NCBI RefSeq assembly: GCF_026314945.1
Contig: NZ_CP111121.1
Span: forward strand, 1,116,001-1,180,000
Reading direction: 5' to 3'
From: Chryseobacterium fluminis
GTDB taxonomy: Bacteria; Bacteroidota; Bacteroidia; Flavobacteriales; Weeksellaceae
Length of the DNA: 64,000 bases
In this document: one piece after another, positions 9,443 through 18,030 of the stretch
Layout of the letters: each line of letters starts with the position of its first letter
Numbering within the stretch: the stretch's first letter is position 1
Notes under the pieces: model-generated
Told to the model about the DNA's origin: nothing
Seen by the model: only the letters and a program-made list of their open reading frames with translations
Databases searched by the model: none
Made by a program: the position numbers and the translations under genes

Positions 9443-9526
9443 AGTGGCAATGTCTCTAATCTGATCTCGACAAAATTACTTTTATCCTTCTTTCAGATGT
9501 AGATAAATTATAAAAGGGGAATTTGT

Positions 9527-10150
9527 TTAAACAAACTCCCCGATGTCGAAACCATCTGCACCATCTTTACGCTTAGAATAAATGTCCTCATCTTCATTCG
9601 AAATATTCTGGCTCAGCAAATTGGCAACTCGCTTTGATGCATCTCCTAATGAATTTTCTAAAAGATCAAAAAGCTCGGTTCCCTGAATTTTTTGAATGAT
9701 GTTAACCGCTTGCTGTTCTAAGTCAGGCTCCAGCACATCTTGCTGAAGCAGCTGTCCCGCAGTACTCAATTCCTGAAAGGTAACCCCTGTGGCAAACCCG
9801 CTTTCTATTTTAGAATCATTCTGGTACTGCCAGTCTTCTTCCTCGTCTTCCCAATCATTATTTTTGACCAGTATCTCGTCAAGTTCTTTCTTTGAAGCCG
9901 TATTTTCAAATACCTCCTCCTTGGTTTCTGAATCAAAATTATTTGCTTTTATTACGATAGATTTGTTCTGGCTATGATCAGCATCAGATGGCTGTAACTT
10001 TCTTTCTTCTGTCTTTGTTTTTCCCATAATAGAGGGCACAGTTAGGTGAGCTTCAGCACTTTTTTCTTTTGGATGCTGATTTGTAAATTTCCTATCCAAC
10101 AGTAGTAGGATGATAACTAATAATAGCCCTATGATGATTAATTGTTCCAT
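9527..10150 (-). CDS. TraD-like conjugal transfer protein
   Basis: A 207-residue protein with one N-terminal transmembrane helix (about residues 3-20) and a long acidic, Glu/Asp-rich cytoplasmic part; the middle contains 'NNDWEDEEEDW'. Such proteins lie between the DUF3408 gene and traE in Bacteroidota ICEs and are often named TraD; this is not the VirD4-type TraD. The gene is 11 bp after the DUF3408 gene. Its normal neighbour traE is now 2.4 kb away because of the cassette at 7413-9442. Function is unknown. Confidence 0.6.
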   Translation of the reverse strand: MEQLIIIGLLLVIILLLLDRKFTNQHPKEKSAEAHLTVPSIMGKTKTEERKLQPSDADHSQNKSIVIKANNFDSETKEEVFENTASKKELDEILVKNNDWEDEEEDWQYQNDSKIESGFATGVTFQELSTAGQLLQQDVLEPDLEQQAVNIIQKIQGTELFDLLENSLGDASKRVANLLSQNISNEDEDIYSKRKDGADGFDIGEFV

Positions 10151-10161
10151 AAGGTGATAGA

Positions 10162-10557
10162 TTAAAAGATTGGACGGTATTTGCTGTTGAAATCATCGGT
10201 GATCTCTTTTTCAAAAGTTTCGAAGTGATGCGCTAATACATTGTCAAGATAAGCGTACAGAGGGATCTGGTCTTCGGCAATGATCTGGATGATCCGGGAA
10301 AATCTTTCATGATATTCAGGTCGAATATAAATACTTTTATCACCACGTTTGGTCATCGTGTGATGGGTAAGAAACTGCTCAGCGTAGGTAATTCCAACGC
10401 TTTTTTTGTTTTTTATTTTTTGCTTCATCGCGGGCTTTTCCTTTAGGGAATCCAGTTCCTGACTCTGCGATTCATTTTTTGTGTTGCCAGCCATGATAGA
10501 CATCAAATATTGTTCATCGATATTGTTGTCTTCGTTTTTCTTCTTATCACTGTCCAT
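10162..10557 (-). CDS. DUF3408-family protein
   Basis: A 131-residue basic protein with a disordered N-terminus and a C-terminal part (about residues 70-131) that includes 'KRGDKSIYIRPEYHERFSRI' and 'PLYAYLDNVLAHHF'. This is the DUF3408 signature found directly downstream of the ParA-like traA in Bacteroidota conjugative elements (TraB/TraC slot). The C-terminal region is likely a ribbon-helix-helix-like DNA- or partner-binding fold. The 4-bp gap to traA implies co-transcription. The exact tra letter is uncertain, so none is given. Confidence 0.8.
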   Translation of the reverse strand: MDSDKKKNEDNNIDEQYLMSIMAGNTKNESQSQELDSLKEKPAMKQKIKNKKSVGITYAEQFLTHHTMTKRGDKSIYIRPEYHERFSRIIQIIAEDQIPLYAYLDNVLAHHFETFEKEITDDFNSKYRPIF

Positions 10558-10561
10558 CTTT

Positions 10562-11329
10562 TTACAATTTTACAATTCTTAAAAACTCATCCATAAACTG
10601 ATCAAGCCGGCATAATGTCATCAACTTAGGATCTGCCGGCAGTAATGTCGAACGGAAAACGGTTTTGGCCACCGTCTCCCCTTCTTTGCGAAATCTCTTG
10701 CTGTCAGTGATTGATGTTTCCATCAATTGAAGTCCCAGATCTTTGATCACCTTACTGTAATTTTTGTACAATGGGGTTTTCTCCCTGCCATCGACCTGAT
10801 TCCAGAACAGCTGTATGCTTTTGATCTCGGTATGCTTTTTCTTCATCAGAACATTGGTCAGGACATCCGTAAAACTAAGGGTGCTTTCAAGGACGACCCT
10901 ATCCGCGGTTATGGGTGAAAAGATGTAGTGGACATTGGCAAGTGTACTCAAGATTCCAGCCGTATTGACCGTGCCTGGTAGATCCAGGAAAACAACATCC
11001 GGTACAATTTCGGAATTGTCAACATACGCTTCCAGCTCTGCCAAGACCGTATCGGTCTTGCTTTGGAAAACGGGATAGGCTTTTTTATTGATGGTGGTGA
11101 ACTGCTTACGGGCCATTTTTTTTAGGACCTCATTTTGCATCACTGTTTTAAGATCCCTCTCCCTCATCTGTATCAGACTGTACTGCGGAAAGTCACAGTC
11201 GAATATAGCGACATTGTAACCCATCCGATAATGTAGGATACTGGCGATCAATGTTGTGAAAGTACTTTTGCCTACCCCTCCTTTTTGAGTCGAAAAGGCA
11301 ATGATTAGTGGTTGTTTTTTTGTTTCCAT
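10562..11329 (-). CDS. traA: TraA, ParA-like ATPase
   Basis: A MinD/ParA-family ATPase of about 255 residues. The deviant Walker A motif (STQKGGVGKST) is at about residues 13-23, and a switch region 'FLDLPGTV' lies near residue 115. The start chosen is the METKKQ methionine at 11329, which puts the P-loop strand at the very N-terminus as usual; the frame is open back to 11353. It heads the traA/DUF3408/traD operon and is divergent from mobA across the putative oriT. Possible roles are element partition or relaxosome positioning. Confidence 0.9.
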   Translation of the reverse strand: METKKQPLIIAFSTQKGGVGKSTFTTLIASILHYRMGYNVAIFDCDFPQYSLIQMRERDLKTVMQNEVLKKMARKQFTTINKKAYPVFQSKTDTVLAELEAYVDNSEIVPDVVFLDLPGTVNTAGILSTLANVHYIFSPITADRVVLESTLSFTDVLTNVLMKKKHTEIKSIQLFWNQVDGREKTPLYKNYSKVIKDLGLQLMETSITDSKRFRKEGETVAKTVFRSTLLPADPKLMTLCRLDQFMDEFLRIVKL

Positions 11330-11570
11330 TTTTCTGATTTTATTGTTGAACATTGGTTAACGATACTTCTAAAGTGACAGCTGGCTGGCTTCAACTACAT
11401 CCGGCTCTCCTGAGATCTTGCACAGCCGAAATCGGATCTGACTTCAATAATGAAGATCATCCTTCAATCAGTCAATCGGTCTATCCTGAAATGATCCCGT
11501 ACTTCCTTCAGGATATAATTCCTGACCGATCTCTGTCCTGTGTGAATTCCGGATTTCCGGAAAGCTTGAA

Positions 11571-11594
11571 TTCCTGAATGCTTGCCTTCAGGAA
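11571..11594. repeat. 8-bp perfect inverted repeat in the putative oriT region
   Basis: TTCCTGAA and TTCAGGAA are separated by 8 bp. A related 6-bp palindrome, TCAGGA/TCCTGA, lies 63 bp upstream at 11508-11525, so the CCTGA/TCAGG core recurs. These could be relaxosome or regulator binding sites. Confidence 0.5.
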
Positions 11595-11861
11595 CTCAAA
11601 CAATTTTGCCATACATCATTCCTGCTGACATTCTGGTACAAATAAATAGCATCCGCCTGCACTCAGCTTCTGAGTGGTTGTCTTTGTCTCGCAGTGGTCT
11701 TGTTTGGCGTTATGCACATCAGAGGTTCTGTAAAGCATTGTGGTTTACTTTGTCAAAGCTTAGTTGACTGGTTTAAAGCTCTGCTCCTTTAATTAGAGAA
11801 AGAACCTGCGATGCAGGATCAAATCCATTGTATTTTGGGTTTATCCTTTCACCCGAAAGGC

Positions 11862-11915
11862 GCAAGTTGTGTTTTGAGCATCTCGAAACGTTTTCGGATG
11901 CGCAAAACAACTTGC
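11862..11915. repeat. Long imperfect palindrome, oriT or operator hairpin
   Basis: The left arm reads GCAAGTTGT, one extra G, TTTTG, A, GCATC. The right arm reads GATGC, G, CAAAACAACTTGC. The centre itself folds as CGAAA/TTTCG. The whole 54-bp block is symmetrical around 11888 with only small bulges. It ends 60 bp before the mobA start at 11976. A hairpin next to mobilization genes suggests an oriT component or a MobA (ribbon-helix-helix) operator. Confidence 0.6.
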
Positions 11916-11975
11916 CCTTGCAGGAGGCAGAAACAATCTCCGAAGTCGATGTTTTGTAATTTAATTGGACAGACG

Positions 11976-12413
11976 ATGAATGAACATAATGGTAAACCAC
12001 AGAAAAAAACGGGACGCCGTCCGAAGACCGATCCTGCAAAGATCCGATATACGATCTCATTTAATGAGATGGAACATTCCCGCTTTCTTGAACTTTTTGA
12101 CGAGTCGGGAATGAAAGTGAAGGCCCATTTTATCACTTCATGCATTTTCGAAAAGACAATAAAGACCATTAAAGTGGATAAAGGAACAGTAGATTTCTAT
12201 ATGCGTTTGACCTCATTTCACAGCCAGTTTCGGACTGTTGGAGTGAACTACAATCAAATAGTCAAGATCCTGTACCATAACTTTTCTGAGAAAAAAGCGG
12301 CTTCGTTACTCTATAAATTGGAAAAGAACACTGTCAAATTGGTGGACATTTTCAAAAAAGTGATGCAGTTGACAGAGGAATTTGATCAGAAACATTTGAA
12401 AAATCAAGAATAA
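11976..12413 (+). CDS. mobA: MobA mobilization accessory protein
   Basis: With the ATG at 11976 (MNEHNGKPQ...) the product is 145 residues. It has a basic tail 'KKTGRRPKTDPAKIRYTISF' leading into a ribbon-helix-helix-like strand, then a helical body. This is typical of Bacteroidota MobA proteins, which bind oriT and assist the MobB relaxase. The open frame runs back to 11811, but that extension would cover the palindrome at 11862-11915 and looks non-coding. The stop is 1 bp before the mobB ATG, so translation is coupled. Confidence 0.85.
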   Translation: MNEHNGKPQKKTGRRPKTDPAKIRYTISFNEMEHSRFLELFDESGMKVKAHFITSCIFEKTIKTIKVDKGTVDFYMRLTSFHSQFRTVGVNYNQIVKILYHNFSEKKAASLLYKLEKNTVKLVDIFKKVMQLTEEFDQKHLKNQE

Positions 12414-12414
12414 A

Positions 12415-13704
12415 ATGATCGCAAAAATTGGAAGAAGCAGTAATCTTTTTGGCACCCTGTCTTATAATAATTCAAAAATGGAACAGGATAAGGGAGAAAT
12501 TCTGATGACCAATAAAATGATTGAAACAGCTGACGGGAAGTATTCTGTTGCTCAATTGGCGAGATCATTTGAACCTTACCTGGTGGCGAACCGAAATACT
12601 GAAAAACACACCTTGCATATCTCCTTAAATCCTGATCCTAAAGATCAAGTCTCTAATGAACAATATAAAGAAATGGCTCACCTTTATATGAATGAGATGG
12701 GTTTTGATGGTCAGCCATTTGTAGTATTTAAACATAATGATATCGACCGGAGTCATATCCATATTGTTTCAGTCTGCGTGGATGAAGATGGAACGAAAAT
12801 ATCCGACAAATTTGAAAAGATCCGATCGATGAAAATCTGCCGGGAATTGGAAAATAAATTTGGTCTTATATCAGCAGTTGCGAACCAGTCTCAGCAAAAT
12901 CACAAGATCTTTCGACCGATTGATTATAAGGCTGGAGATATTAAAAGCCAGATCGCGTCGGTAATACGACACATATCCTCTTACTACCAATTTCATTCGT
13001 TAGGGGAATATAATGCCTTGCTTTCATTATTTAATATTACTGTGGAGAAAGTGGAGGGAGAATTAGGAGGTCAACTAAAAAGAGGATTGTTTTATTTTCC
13101 TTTAGATGACCAAGGAAAAAATGCTGGAAATCCTTTCAAGGCATCTTTGTTTGGGAAAAATGCAGGAATCGATGCCCTCGAAAAACACTGCACTGCTTGT
13201 AAAAACAAAAATAATGATCAACTGCTCAAACAAAATTTAAAAAAAAAGATTATGGAGGCTCATCATTCTTCAAAAGATGAGCAAGCATTTAAAAAGAAAT
13301 TGAAAAATGAGGGAATTGACACTGTTGTCCGTAAAAATGATAATGGTAGGATCTATGGAATAACGTTTATTGATCACCGATCCAGAACAGTATGGAACGG
13401 GTCAAGATTGGGGAACGAGTATTCTGCAAATATGTTTAATTATCAGTGGAACAAAAAAATCCCACCTGCGATAAAGGAATCAGCAGAACCACAGACAAGA
13501 ATAACCACATCAAAAGATTCGGATATTTCTCAAGAACAATCACATCACTTATTTGACTTCTTGAATAGTTCAAAATATGCAGACGAATTGACTGAGGCAT
13601 TTGGTAGTTTATTTCCCGAAACTCGAGGAAAGGATTACGACGAGCAGGATTTTGAAAATAAGATGAAGAAGAAACAGAAACGCAAAGGAGGTCAGCGAAA
13701 GTAG
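12415..13704 (+). CDS. mobB: MobB relaxase
   Basis: A 429-residue relaxase/mobilization nuclease that nicks at oriT and leads the transferred strand. The metal-binding three-histidine motif HNDIDRSHIHIV is at residues 107-118, and the N-terminal 'MIAKIGRSSNLFGTLSYN' is the usual start of Bacteroidota MobB proteins. The C-terminal half is Lys-rich and helical, ending in a very basic tail. It is coupled to mobA. The mobC coupling protein, normally next, is displaced by an SDR/AraC cassette. Confidence 0.93.
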   Translation: MIAKIGRSSNLFGTLSYNNSKMEQDKGEILMTNKMIETADGKYSVAQLARSFEPYLVANRNTEKHTLHISLNPDPKDQVSNEQYKEMAHLYMNEMGFDGQPFVVFKHNDIDRSHIHIVSVCVDEDGTKISDKFEKIRSMKICRELENKFGLISAVANQSQQNHKIFRPIDYKAGDIKSQIASVIRHISSYYQFHSLGEYNALLSLFNITVEKVEGELGGQLKRGLFYFPLDDQGKNAGNPFKASLFGKNAGIDALEKHCTACKNKNNDQLLKQNLKKKIMEAHHSSKDEQAFKKKLKNEGIDTVVRKNDNGRIYGITFIDHRSRTVWNGSRLGNEYSANMFNYQWNKKIPPAIKESAEPQTRITTSKDSDISQEQSHHLFDFLNSSKYADELTEAFGSLFPETRGKDYDEQDFENKMKKKQKRKGGQRK

Positions 13705-13739
13705 TTTTGCTCTTCATTTGTACAGATTGATTGTTGAGC

Positions 13740-13774
13740 CTATAAACAAAGTAAAAACGACTCTATAACAAAGT
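13740..13774 (+). promoter_or_regulatory. Direct-repeat operator candidate upstream of the SDR gene
   Basis: ACAAAGT occurs at 13746-13752 and 13768-13774, each preceded by a CTATAA-like stretch. The period is 22 bp, two helical turns. It lies just upstream of the -7 box at 13794. AraC-family activators commonly bind such repeats; the candidate regulator is the AraC gene at 14918. Confidence 0.45.
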
Positions 13775-13801
13775 TTGCCGTCAAATGTCTATCTAACTTT
13801 G
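13775..13801 (+). promoter_or_regulatory. Bacteroidota-type promoter of the SDR gene at 13822
   Basis: TAACTTTG at 13794-13801 matches TAnnTTTG exactly. A TTG at 13775-13777 lies 16 bp upstream of it. The ATG follows 20 bp downstream. Confidence 0.6.
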
Positions 13802-13821
13802 CTTCAACAAAAATTAAAAAA

Positions 13822-14859
13822 ATGAATCAGAATAATTACAACGGAGCATTGCAACAACCGATAGGTTCAGGCTTCAACGCAAAATCAACCACAACAGATA
13901 TAATCGAAGGAATTGACCTAAAAGGCAAAATCGCGATCGTAACGGGTGGGTACAACGGGCTGGGTCTGGAAATCACAAAAACATTAACCTCTGCAGGAGC
14001 TACGGTGATCGTTCCGGCAAGAGATACTGAAAAAGCAAAGAAAAATCTGGAAGGAATTACAAATGTAGAACTGGAAAATATGAATCTGACCGATCCCGTA
14101 TCCATTGATGCATTTGCTGAAAGATTTTTGGCTTCCGGCAGACCGTTGCATCTGCTCATTAATAATGCAGGTATCATGTGGACACCTTTGCATCGAGATG
14201 AGCGCGGGTATGAAGCGCAGTTTTCCACCAATCATTTGGGACATTTTCAATTGGTCGCAAGGCTTTGGGTTGCATTGAAAAAAGCAAATGGAGCAAGGGT
14301 CGTCAATGTTTCCTCTTCAGGGCATTATTTTTCGCCTGTTGTTTTTGACGACATCAACTACAATACAAGAGAATACAACAAATTTGAAGCTTATGGACAA
14401 GCCAAAACCGCGAACATTCTCTTTACAGTAGAGCTGGACAAGAAAGCGCAGGAATTCGGCGTCAGGTCCTACACACTGCATCCAGGTTTGATTTTGGAGA
14501 CCAACCTGGGAAGACATCTCAAGATTGATGATTATATTGCATTAGGGGCTGTAAATCCTGACGGAACACCGAACGCAGAATCTGAAACAGCAATGAAAAA
14601 AATACTCAAAACAACCGAACAGGGAGCTGCTACAACTGTCTGGGCTGCGACAAATCCACAATTGAAAGACATAGGAGGTGTCTATATGGAAGATGTGGAG
14701 ATTGCTAATTATGACCCGGAATTCTATACCAGTGGAGAATGGAAAAAAGAAAGATACGGGATGAAAGGTGTAGCTCCATTCGCATTGGAAGCCAAGGCTG
14801 CTCAAAAACTTTGGACTTTGAGCGAAGAATTGACAGGCGTCAGGTTTGACGTTATATAA
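13822..14859 (+). CDS. Short-chain dehydrogenase/reductase
   Basis: A 345-residue NAD(P)-dependent SDR of the retinol-dehydrogenase-like type. The cofactor motif TGGYNGLG is at residues 41-48, NNAG is near residue 115, and the catalytic serine segment (VVNVSSSGHY) and YGQAK tyrosine/lysine motif follow. About 30 extra residues precede the Rossmann fold. The gene sits between mobB and mobC and is followed by an AraC gene on the same strand, so it is an inserted cargo cassette. The substrate is unknown. Confidence 0.88.
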   Translation: MNQNNYNGALQQPIGSGFNAKSTTTDIIEGIDLKGKIAIVTGGYNGLGLEITKTLTSAGATVIVPARDTEKAKKNLEGITNVELENMNLTDPVSIDAFAERFLASGRPLHLLINNAGIMWTPLHRDERGYEAQFSTNHLGHFQLVARLWVALKKANGARVVNVSSSGHYFSPVVFDDINYNTREYNKFEAYGQAKTANILFTVELDKKAQEFGVRSYTLHPGLILETNLGRHLKIDDYIALGAVNPDGTPNAESETAMKKILKTTEQGAATTVWAATNPQLKDIGGVYMEDVEIANYDPEFYTSGEWKKERYGMKGVAPFALEAKAAQKLWTLSEELTGVRFDVI

Positions 14860-14861
14860 TC

Positions 14862-14902
14862 AAAAGAAGTTAGGCACCAAAATACGTTGCCTAACTTCTT
14901 TT
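14862..14902 (+). terminator. Strong intrinsic terminator after the SDR gene
   Basis: A perfect 15-bp stem (AAAAGAAGTTAGGCA / TGCCTAACTTCTTTT) with an 11-nt loop begins 2 bp after the SDR stop. It could act in both directions. Its right arm ends only 3 bp before the -7 box of the next gene. Confidence 0.8.
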
Positions 14903-14905
14903 CTT

Positions 14906-14913
14906 TAACTTTG
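14906..14913 (+). promoter_or_regulatory. -7 box of the AraC gene, nearly leaderless
   Basis: TAACTTTG matches the Bacteroidota -7 consensus and ends only 4 bp before the ATG at 14918. The transcript would start at or very near the start codon, giving a leaderless or nearly leaderless message. Confidence 0.55.
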
Positions 14914-14917
14914 TACT

Positions 14918-15730
14918 ATGGCTAAAAGACAAGTATACAACAATGCCGAAATCGTTTTTACCTGTAGCGAAGCATTTCATTACAAAGGGGAAATGATCGT
15001 TGAGGAACATTCATTGGTGCGGGTTTTATCAGGCGAGCTAAAAGTAATCCAGGCAGATAAGACCTATATTTTCGGAGCAGGAGAGACCCATCTGTTCCCA
15101 AGAAATCAATTGGCCACACTCATCAAATATGAAAAAGACGGTTTGCCTTACCAGGCGATTGTTATGAAACTCACAACTTCTTATTTACAGGACTTCTACA
15201 CAAATCATACAATTGAAAACGTACTCCGTAAATCACAGAAAATAGTAGCGCTGACTAAAAGCCCACTGCTGGCCAGTTTCTTTGCCTCATTGCTCCCTTA
15301 CTTTGAACTGGAGAACAAGTTACCATCGGAAATCTCCAAACTCAAAATAACAGAAGCCATTACCATACTTCGTACTTTAAATAAAGACATTGACTGCATT
15401 TTGTCCGATTTTTCCGAACCTCACAAGATCAATATCTCCGAGTTTATGGAGCGGAATTATATGTTCAATATGCCCATAGAAAAATTTGCATACCTGACAG
15501 GAAGAAGCCTGACGACTTTTAAACGTGATTTTAAAAAGACTTTCGCCACTACACCACAAAAATGGCTGACAGAGAAAAGGTTGGAGTTGGCACGGTACCA
15601 GCTTGTCGAAAAACGCAGAAAACCTATCGACATTTTTTACGAAGTCGGCTTTGAAAACTTATCACATTTTTCCTATGCTTTTAAAAAACACTTTGGCTTG
15701 GCCCCGACAGAATTGATTAGTCAGAGTTGA
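14918..15730 (+). CDS. AraC-family transcriptional regulator
   Basis: A 270-residue regulator with an N-terminal cupin-like domain (strands around 'GEMIVEEHSLVRVLSGELKV' and 'GAGETHLFPRNQLATLIKY') and a C-terminal AraC DNA-binding domain (about residues 165-268; second HTH 'IDIFYEVGFENLSHFSYAFK'). It follows the SDR gene and is separated from it by a strong terminator, so it has its own promoter. It is the natural candidate for the direct repeats at 13740-13774. The effector is unknown. Confidence 0.9.
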   Translation: MAKRQVYNNAEIVFTCSEAFHYKGEMIVEEHSLVRVLSGELKVIQADKTYIFGAGETHLFPRNQLATLIKYEKDGLPYQAIVMKLTTSYLQDFYTNHTIENVLRKSQKIVALTKSPLLASFFASLLPYFELENKLPSEISKLKITEAITILRTLNKDIDCILSDFSEPHKINISEFMERNYMFNMPIEKFAYLTGRSLTTFKRDFKKTFATTPQKWLTEKRLELARYQLVEKRRKPIDIFYEVGFENLSHFSYAFKKHFGLAPTELISQS

Positions 15731-15979
15731 GACTATTAATTCCTGAATGTAGTAGCTATTACAAATCATAGTTTTTATACAATATCACTGACAACACTCC
15801 TTATAATAAAACAAATTCTGTTAAACTAGGAAGCTTGTCGCCATTCTATAATTTTAGAAAAAAAACGACATTTGACTAAAGTTGTGTCAGACACTGCCAC
15901 ATAATTCCATTGACTTACACATTCGTATAGCCATTATCTATAGCACTTAAATTTACGCCCAAACATTAAAATTTAAACT

Positions 15980-17980
15980 ATGCAGGGAGAAGACGATTTA
16001 AGAGGATTTGCCAAAATAATGGCATTTATGAGAGCGGTAAGTATCATATTGGTTTTGATGCATCTATATTGGTTTTGTTATGGCCTGTTTGTCGAGAGTG
16101 GATGGACCTTAGAGATTGTCAATAAAATCCTGCAGAACTTTAACAGGACAGCAAGTTTATTCAGCTATCCTCTATATTCAAAACTTTTTGCAGTAGTATT
16201 ACTGAGCCTGAGCTGTCTTGGTACCAAAGGTGTAAAAAATGAAAAGATCACATGGCAGAAGATAGTGGTTGCGTTAGGTTTGGGCGTTTTATTCTTCTTT
16301 TTTAGCATACCCCTTTTACAACTTTCATCGGACTATGTGGTTCCCTTATATATGCTGTCAACTGGTTCGGGTTATATTTTCTTGATGATGGCTGGTGTGT
16401 GGATGAGCCGCCATCTGAAACATAATTTAATGGATGATGTATTCAATAATGAAAATGAAAGCTTCCAACAGGAGATAAAACTACTATACAATGAATATTC
16501 AGTCAATCTGCCTACCAAATTTTACTATCAGGGAAAATGGCATCACGGATGGATCAATGTGGTCAATCCATTTCGTGCTACCATTGTTTTAGGTACGCCC
16601 GGCTCTGGAAAATCATTCGCTGTGGTCAACAACTACATAAAACAGCATATTGAAAAAGGCTTCTCCATGTATATCTATGATTTTAAATTTGATGATCTCT
16701 CGACCATTGCATACAATCATCTTTTACAACATTCCGAATGTTATCAGATAAAGCCTAAATTTTACATCATCAACTTTGATGATCCCAGAAAAAGTCATCG
16801 GTGCAATCCATTTAACCCGAACTTTATGACGGACATCTCTGACGCCTATGAAGCGGCGTATACCATTATGCTGAATCTTAACCGAAGCTGGATTCAAAAG
16901 CAGGGCGATTTTTTCGTGGAAAGCCCTATCATCCTTTTGGCTGCGATCATTTGGTTTCTGAAAATTTATGAGAATGGTACATACTGTACTTTTCCACACG
17001 CCATCGAACTGCTGAATAAGAAATATGAGGATGTTTTTACGATTCTCACTTCTTACTCCGAATTGGAGAACTACCTCTCTCCTTTTATGGATGCGTGGCA
17101 GGGAGGCGCACAGGATCAGCTCCAAGGACAGATCGCTTCGGCAAAGATCCCCTTGTCACGAATGATCTCTCCACAGTTATATTGGGTGATGACTGGGGAT
17201 GATTTTTCGTTAGACATCAATAATCCGAACGAACCTAAGATACTATGTGTAGGCAACAATCCGGATCGACAGAACATCTACTCTGCTGCATTAGGACTTT
17301 ATAACTCCAGAATTGTCAAACTGATCAATAAAAAAGGCCAGCTGAAAAGTTCAGTCATTATTGATGAGCTGTCTACCATCTATTTCAGAGGATTGGATAA
17401 TCTGATCGCAACTGCCAGAAGCAACAAGGTTTCTGTCTGCTTGGGATTTCAGGATTTTTCACAGCTGACCAGGGACTATGGCGATAAAGAAAGCAAAGTG
17501 ATCCAAAACACCGTGGGGAATATTTTTAGTGGACAGGTGGTCGGAGAAACGGCAAAAGCCCTGTCAGAGAGATTTGGTAAGGTTTTGCAAAAAAGGCAAA
17601 GCATCTCAATCAGTAGAAATGATACTTCAACATCCATTTCAACACAATTGGACAGCCTGATCCCGGCCTCTAAGATCTCAACATTGACACAAGGCATTTT
17701 TGTTGGGGCGGTTTCCGATAATTTTGATGAAAGGATCGAACAGAAAATTTTCCATTCGGAGATCGTCGTTGATAACGTTAAACTTTCTTCGGAGCAAAAG
17801 AGTTATCAAAAAATACCTCAGATCCGTTCATTTGTAGACGGGCAGGGAATCGATTACATGCAGGAAGAAATTACAGCCAACTATAAAAAAATCAAAGCTG
17901 ACATTCTTCATATAATAAATGATGAAATTGAGAGAATTTCAAATGATCCCGATCTAAAACATCTGATTAATAAAGATTAA
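15980..17980 (+). CDS. mobC: MobC, VirD4/TraG-type coupling protein
   Basis: A 666-residue type IV coupling protein that links the relaxosome to the secretion channel. Three to four N-terminal transmembrane helices (about residues 14-36, 62-80, 95-112 and 122-142) precede the ATPase domain. Walker A (GTPGSGKS) is at residues 205-212, and a Walker B-like 'SVIIDELSTIYF' segment lies near residue 460. Length and topology are normal for Bacteroidota MobC. It follows the SDR/AraC cassette after a 249-bp gap with no clear promoter, and ends at a bidirectional terminator. Confidence 0.93.
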   Translation: MQGEDDLRGFAKIMAFMRAVSIILVLMHLYWFCYGLFVESGWTLEIVNKILQNFNRTASLFSYPLYSKLFAVVLLSLSCLGTKGVKNEKITWQKIVVALGLGVLFFFFSIPLLQLSSDYVVPLYMLSTGSGYIFLMMAGVWMSRHLKHNLMDDVFNNENESFQQEIKLLYNEYSVNLPTKFYYQGKWHHGWINVVNPFRATIVLGTPGSGKSFAVVNNYIKQHIEKGFSMYIYDFKFDDLSTIAYNHLLQHSECYQIKPKFYIINFDDPRKSHRCNPFNPNFMTDISDAYEAAYTIMLNLNRSWIQKQGDFFVESPIILLAAIIWFLKIYENGTYCTFPHAIELLNKKYEDVFTILTSYSELENYLSPFMDAWQGGAQDQLQGQIASAKIPLSRMISPQLYWVMTGDDFSLDINNPNEPKILCVGNNPDRQNIYSAALGLYNSRIVKLINKKGQLKSSVIIDELSTIYFRGLDNLIATARSNKVSVCLGFQDFSQLTRDYGDKESKVIQNTVGNIFSGQVVGETAKALSERFGKVLQKRQSISISRNDTSTSISTQLDSLIPASKISTLTQGIFVGAVSDNFDERIEQKIFHSEIVVDNVKLSSEQKSYQKIPQIRSFVDGQGIDYMQEEITANYKKIKADILHIINDEIERISNDPDLKHLINKD

Positions 17981-17983
17981 ATA

Positions 17984-18019
17984 AAAACCTCAAACATATA
18001 TTTACATATCTGAGGTTTT
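17984..18019. terminator. Bidirectional terminator between mobC and rteC
   Basis: AAAACCTCA at 17984-17992 pairs with TGAGGTTTT at 18011-18019 between two converging genes. The A/T-flanked stem would serve both. Confidence 0.7.
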
Positions 18020-18030
18020 AAAAATTTTGA

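Larger units (their letters stand above)
11330..11975. other. Putative oriT/regulatory region between traA and mobA
   Basis: This stretch of about 645 bp has no convincing gene. Short open frames exist on both strands, but they lack family features. It lies between the divergent traA and mobA genes and contains several inverted repeats: TCAGGA/TCCTGA at 11508-11525, TTCCTGAA/TTCAGGAA at 11571-11594, and a long imperfect palindrome at 11862-11915. Position beside the relaxase genes and density of palindromes make it the best oriT candidate in the window. The nic site cannot be named from sequence. Confidence 0.55.

Noticed and set aside
11353..11767. Two plus-strand open frames (11353-11577 and 11582-11767)
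   Set aside because: They lie in the palindrome-rich putative oriT gap, show no domain, signal or ribosome-binding logic, and their translations look random.
11811..11975. Extended N-terminus of mobA from 11811
   Set aside because: The extension would cover the 54-bp palindrome and is unlike MobA; the ATG at 11976 gives a normal-length protein.
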